From Candidatus Cloacimonadota bacterium (GTDB taxonomy: Bacteria > Cloacimonadota > Cloacimonadia > Cloacimonadales > WRIO01), in NCBI GenBank assembly GCA_017998585.1, contig JAGOCT010000089.1, positions 1-7,082 on the forward strand: DNA of 7,082 nucleotides, in the 5' to 3' direction. The first letter of the stretch is position 1; every line of letters starts with the position of its first letter. The notes under the pieces were generated by a model, which ran no database searches, was not told the DNA's origin, and worked only from the letters and a program-made list of their open reading frames with translations. Of the stretch, positions 4,282 through 7,082 are shown piece after piece. A program made the position numbers and the translations under genes.

Positions 4282-7082
4282 TTACTTTATCAGTAGCATC
4301 TTTTTGATCATCTTCTCTTTTCCACTTTTCAGAACATAGAAATAAATACCTGATCCACTCTTTTTACCCGACTGATTATCACCTGACCATGAAATGTAAT
4401 GATCACCTGCTGGTAAATCAGCATCAATTAAAGATTTTACTTTTTGACCTTTGATATTGTAAATATCTAATTCTACTTTGCTTTCATGTCTTAAGCTAAA
4501 ATGAATCGTAGTTTTGGGGTTAAATGGATTTGGATAATTTTGAGAAAGTTTTACGTTTGAAATTGGAGTTATCTCGTTTTCATTGATGGGTACGACTACT
4601 GGACGATAGGAAGTCTCATGATACAAAATTTGGGAGCTGACCTGTCCCCCACTCTTTTTGAGTTGCATATAATAATAAGCATTCGGTGTAAGATGTCTAA
4701 GACCCACATTACTGAACCAGGGGTCCCATTCAATAAGGTCCAGATCATCTATGTAAGCAGTTCCTACACGATTTCCGTTACCTCTGATCACAATACTGAC
4801 TGAAAAGCCCTGACAACCTTCAGGGATATCCAGGTTAAAAAAGACCGTTTGCCAGGTTGAATTATTATTGACAGAAATATTTTCCACCTGCTGACCTGAG
4901 TATGAACTGCTACCCGGGCTGGAATAATAATTTACTGTAACAGTAAAATTTTGAAGATTTGAGCAGTTCACTTTTGCATAAAAAGTAGCAGGTAAATCAT
5001 TCATAAACCGGTGCTTATTTAAAGTTGCCATATAAATATTGCTTGCAGGAGGCGTATCCGTCATTTTCATGGAATAATTACCTCTGAAAACCACCGTGGA
5101 GTCATAAGAAGTATTTTCATCCAACTCCCATTGGTAAAAATCAGGATTTTCAAATGCACCGAAAGGCATCAAACTTCTGCCTACCCGGTATTGATAATTA
5201 TCATCAGGGGCTATTTGCACTATTTGGGAAAAATCTGCTCTGTCTTTTATCAGTATGGGTTCAGAAAATTGACTGCCATCAGGATAAGTGACTGACTTTT
5301 CAACTATTGTATCATAAGTTTCATAGGCAAGCGTGTCAGTTATTACTTTTCCGGTAAACTGATCACGATCAACCAATAAAATGGTATTCATCTCTCTGGA
5401 TCTGTAAACCAGATAATCTAAAATTCTCAAAGCAGCATCATTATGTATCAAACGAGGCAAACTGCCTGCCAAAAACACAGGAATTACTTCATAGTTAAAA
5501 AAGCCCTGTTGATTGATACTGGTTTTCAAAATCATAGAAGGTTTTGTATCAGCACGGCTCAAATCAAATACAAAATTACCCAAAGAATGGGCAATCAACT
5601 TATTTTGATAAACTTCAAAACCCTGAATAATATGAGGATGATGTACAATTACAATATCAGCGCCCTGGTCAATGGCAAAATGACGCAACTCAGTATCCCA
5701 CATATAAGGATAATCGATTCTTGGAGCAGAATCATCTAATCCTTCACTATCAGACATATATTTGTCATAATCTGCACCAGGTTTCAGAGAATATTCACTG
5801 CCAGCATGCATCATCACGATTTTCAGATCTGCTGTATTTCGAACATAATCCAATTGAGATTTTAGAGAAGAAGGCTGAAGATTATAAAAGCCTGGTTTAT
5901 TGTATGCAGCCTGTAAAAAAGGCTGATAATTATTATACGAACCATTACGGTCACTACTTGCCAGAAAAGCCAGTACCTGCCCTTTGAGATTGACCATTAA
6001 GGGCAGAGAAGCCTCATACTCATTGATACCTGCACCGGAGTACAGTATGTCATTATCAGATAATACTTGCTGAGTCTGAGAAATGCCATTATATAAATAG
6101 TCATAAATATGATTATTCGCCAGACTGACAATATCAATGCCTGCATCTGTTAAGGCATTCACCATGACCGGATTTGCCTGAAAACGAATAGGTTTCGTAG
6201 GATGAGGTGTATTCGCATTTGACAGAGAAGATTCCAGATTGGCAACGCTCAAATCAGCAGAAACCAATATATCTCTCACGCTGTCAAATACAAGCTGTGG
6301 GTCAATATTGCCGACAGTACGTGCCAACATTACATCACCAACAAAGTTGATGGAAGAAGGCAATATATTGGCAACGGCTTCATAAGAAATATCTTCCGTT
6401 GTAAAGCCTCTTTTTCCGCTACTGCTTTCAACAGTCAGTAAGACTTTAAAAACTTCCTGATTGCAGTTATTATAAATATGCACAGGATGTTCTTCCGTAG
6501 ATGTGTTTCCATCTCCAAACTGCCAGTACCAGGTATATGTTTCATCCGGATTCTGATTATGAATCACACTGTTAAACTGCACTCTAACAGAACGTTCGTC
6601 TGACTGTCTGTTTGAGATATAATACCTAAAGCCAGGGATCGGTGCAGGAATAATATCTTCACTGACATCATATATCTCGTCAAAAAATACCTTACCGTTT
6701 CCCTGATTGATAAAAAATAGCCGGTTGATCACCGGATAATAATCAAAACGGGCATACCAGTCTTCGCCTAAAGGCAGTAAATACTGACACCATTCATTGT
6801 TAGGGAAAGCACCCTGATAATCTTCCACCCAGTTCATCGAATCGGCTTCTACACTCCCTTTTATGATGTAAATCAGGCTATTGCTTCCATCTCCGACACC
6901 AAAAGCAATCGCATTCCCTGTCTGATTGACCCTGGCAGCCAGAGACCAGACAGTTGAACCATCTGTAAAAATGCTGTCAGTCATCATAAATTTGGAGTTG
7001 TTCCCTTTTAAATAGAGTGAATAAGGGGAGCTGTTATAAGTTTCACTACTGCTGTACTCCCAGTAGTTTACATTATCAAAAT
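4282..7082 (-). CDS. Secreted CapA-type metallophosphatase with PKD, jelly-roll and C-terminal sorting domains (5'-partial)
   Basis: The frame stays open upstream of the Met at 6987 for 31 codons to the window edge, and that stretch (FDNVNYWEYSSSETYNSSPYSLYLKG) looks like the start of a jelly-roll domain, so the true start lies outside. Numbering from the Met at 6987: jelly-roll to about 108; PKD domain about 120-203 with WQFGDG (155-160); CapA-like domain (PGA_cap family) about 212-506 with FVGD (D218), NLES (250-253), NNH (291-293), HAGSEY (394-399), HHPHIIQ (449-455) and LGNF (469-472); second jelly-roll, perhaps carbohydrate-binding, about 605-755; C-terminal sorting domain about 808-901 with NYPNPFNP (817-824) and a basic end MIKKMLLIK. 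CapA-family domains belong to the calcineurin-like phosphoesterase fold; CapA itself takes part in poly-gamma-glutamate capsule formation. No capB or capC gene is visible, so a capsule role is not supported. An extracellular or surface-bound hydrolase is inferred. No clear terminator follows the stop. Confidence 0.92.
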   Translation of the reverse strand, partial: FDNVNYWEYSSSETYNSSPYSLYLKGNNSKFMMTDSIFTDGSTVWSLAARVNQTGNAIAFGVGDGSNSLIYIIKGSVEADSMNWVEDYQGAFPNNEWCQYLLPLGEDWYARFDYYPVINRLFFINQGNGKVFFDEIYDVSEDIIPAPIPGFRYYISNRQSDERSVRVQFNSVIHNQNPDETYTWYWQFGDGNTSTEEHPVHIYNNCNQEVFKVLLTVESSSGKRGFTTEDISYEAVANILPSSINFVGDVMLARTVGNIDPQLVFDSVRDILVSADLSVANLESSLSNANTPHPTKPIRFQANPVMVNALTDAGIDIVSLANNHIYDYLYNGISQTQQVLSDNDILYSGAGINEYEASLPLMVNLKGQVLAFLASSDRNGSYNNYQPFLQAAYNKPGFYNLQPSSLKSQLDYVRNTADLKIVMMHAGSEYSLKPGADYDKYMSDSEGLDDSAPRIDYPYMWDTELRHFAIDQGADIVIVHHPHIIQGFEVYQNKLIAHSLGNFVFDLSRADTKPSMILKTSINQQGFFNYEVIPVFLAGSLPRLIHNDAALRILDYLVYRSREMNTILLVDRDQFTGKVITDTLAYETYDTIVEKSVTYPDGSQFSEPILIKDRADFSQIVQIAPDDNYQYRVGRSLMPFGAFENPDFYQWELDENTSYDSTVVFRGNYSMKMTDTPPASNIYMATLNKHRFMNDLPATFYAKVNCSNLQNFTVTVNYYSSPGSSSYSGQQVENISVNNNSTWQTVFFNLDIPEGCQGFSVSIVIRGNGNRVGTAYIDDLDLIEWDPWFSNVGLRHLTPNAYYYMQLKKSGGQVSSQILYHETSYRPVVVPINENEITPISNVKLSQNYPNPFNPKTTIHFSLRHESKVELDIYNIKGQKVKSLIDADLPAGDHYISWSGDNQSGKKSGSGIYFYVLKSGKEKMIKKMLLIK

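Noticed and set aside
4618..5987. Three plus-strand open frames (61, 98 and 88 codons) within the CapA-domain gene
   Set aside because: They are antisense to well-supported coding sequence with clear domain motifs, and have neither translation signals nor familiar protein patterns.

Overview
This is an AT-rich bacterial chromosomal window. It most likely comes from the FCB group, with Candidatus Cloacimonadota as the best guess. The main support is the large exported protein on the right, which ends in the NYPNPFNP-type C-terminal sorting domain (type IX secretion / FlgD-like) common in Cloacimonadota, Ignavibacteria, Marinimicrobia and relatives. The organism call is an inference; there is no rRNA or other marker gene here.

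Layout. Positions 2-2068 (+) hold a sensor histidine kinase that is open to the left window edge. Its visible part is a degenerate receiver-like domain, three PAS domains, a HisKA_2 domain and an ATPase domain. A symmetric hairpin with A and T tracts (2081-2109) lies between this gene and the convergent gene on its right, and probably terminates both. Positions 2163-2919 (-) encode an exported solute-binding protein of about 251 residues, split by a single-base frameshift in a run of eight A. It has a near-consensus promoter whose -10 box lies inside a perfect 21-bp palindrome, a likely operator. Positions 3045-3623 (-) encode a basic 192-residue protein of unknown function with a strong ribosome binding site.

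Positions 3624-4281 contain no gene. They hold a MITE-like element (3969-4236) with perfect 18-bp terminal inverted repeats, possible 6-bp CAAAAA target duplications, and two internal hairpins that are inverted copies of one sequence. To its left are further copies of the 7-mer that starts each terminus, two of them resembling decayed termini. Positions 4282 to the right edge (-) encode a long secreted multidomain protein, also open to the window edge: jelly-roll, PKD, CapA-type metallophosphatase, second jelly-roll, C-terminal sorting domain.

The genes do not form an evident operon or pathway. The kinase has no partner regulator in view, the binding protein has no permease beside it, and each gene seems to be its own transcription unit. 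The most interesting items are the MITE-like element with its paired hairpins, the frameshift at the A-run, the operator palindrome, and the CapA domain built into a cell-surface or secreted architecture. I found no clear evidence of a new multi-gene system.
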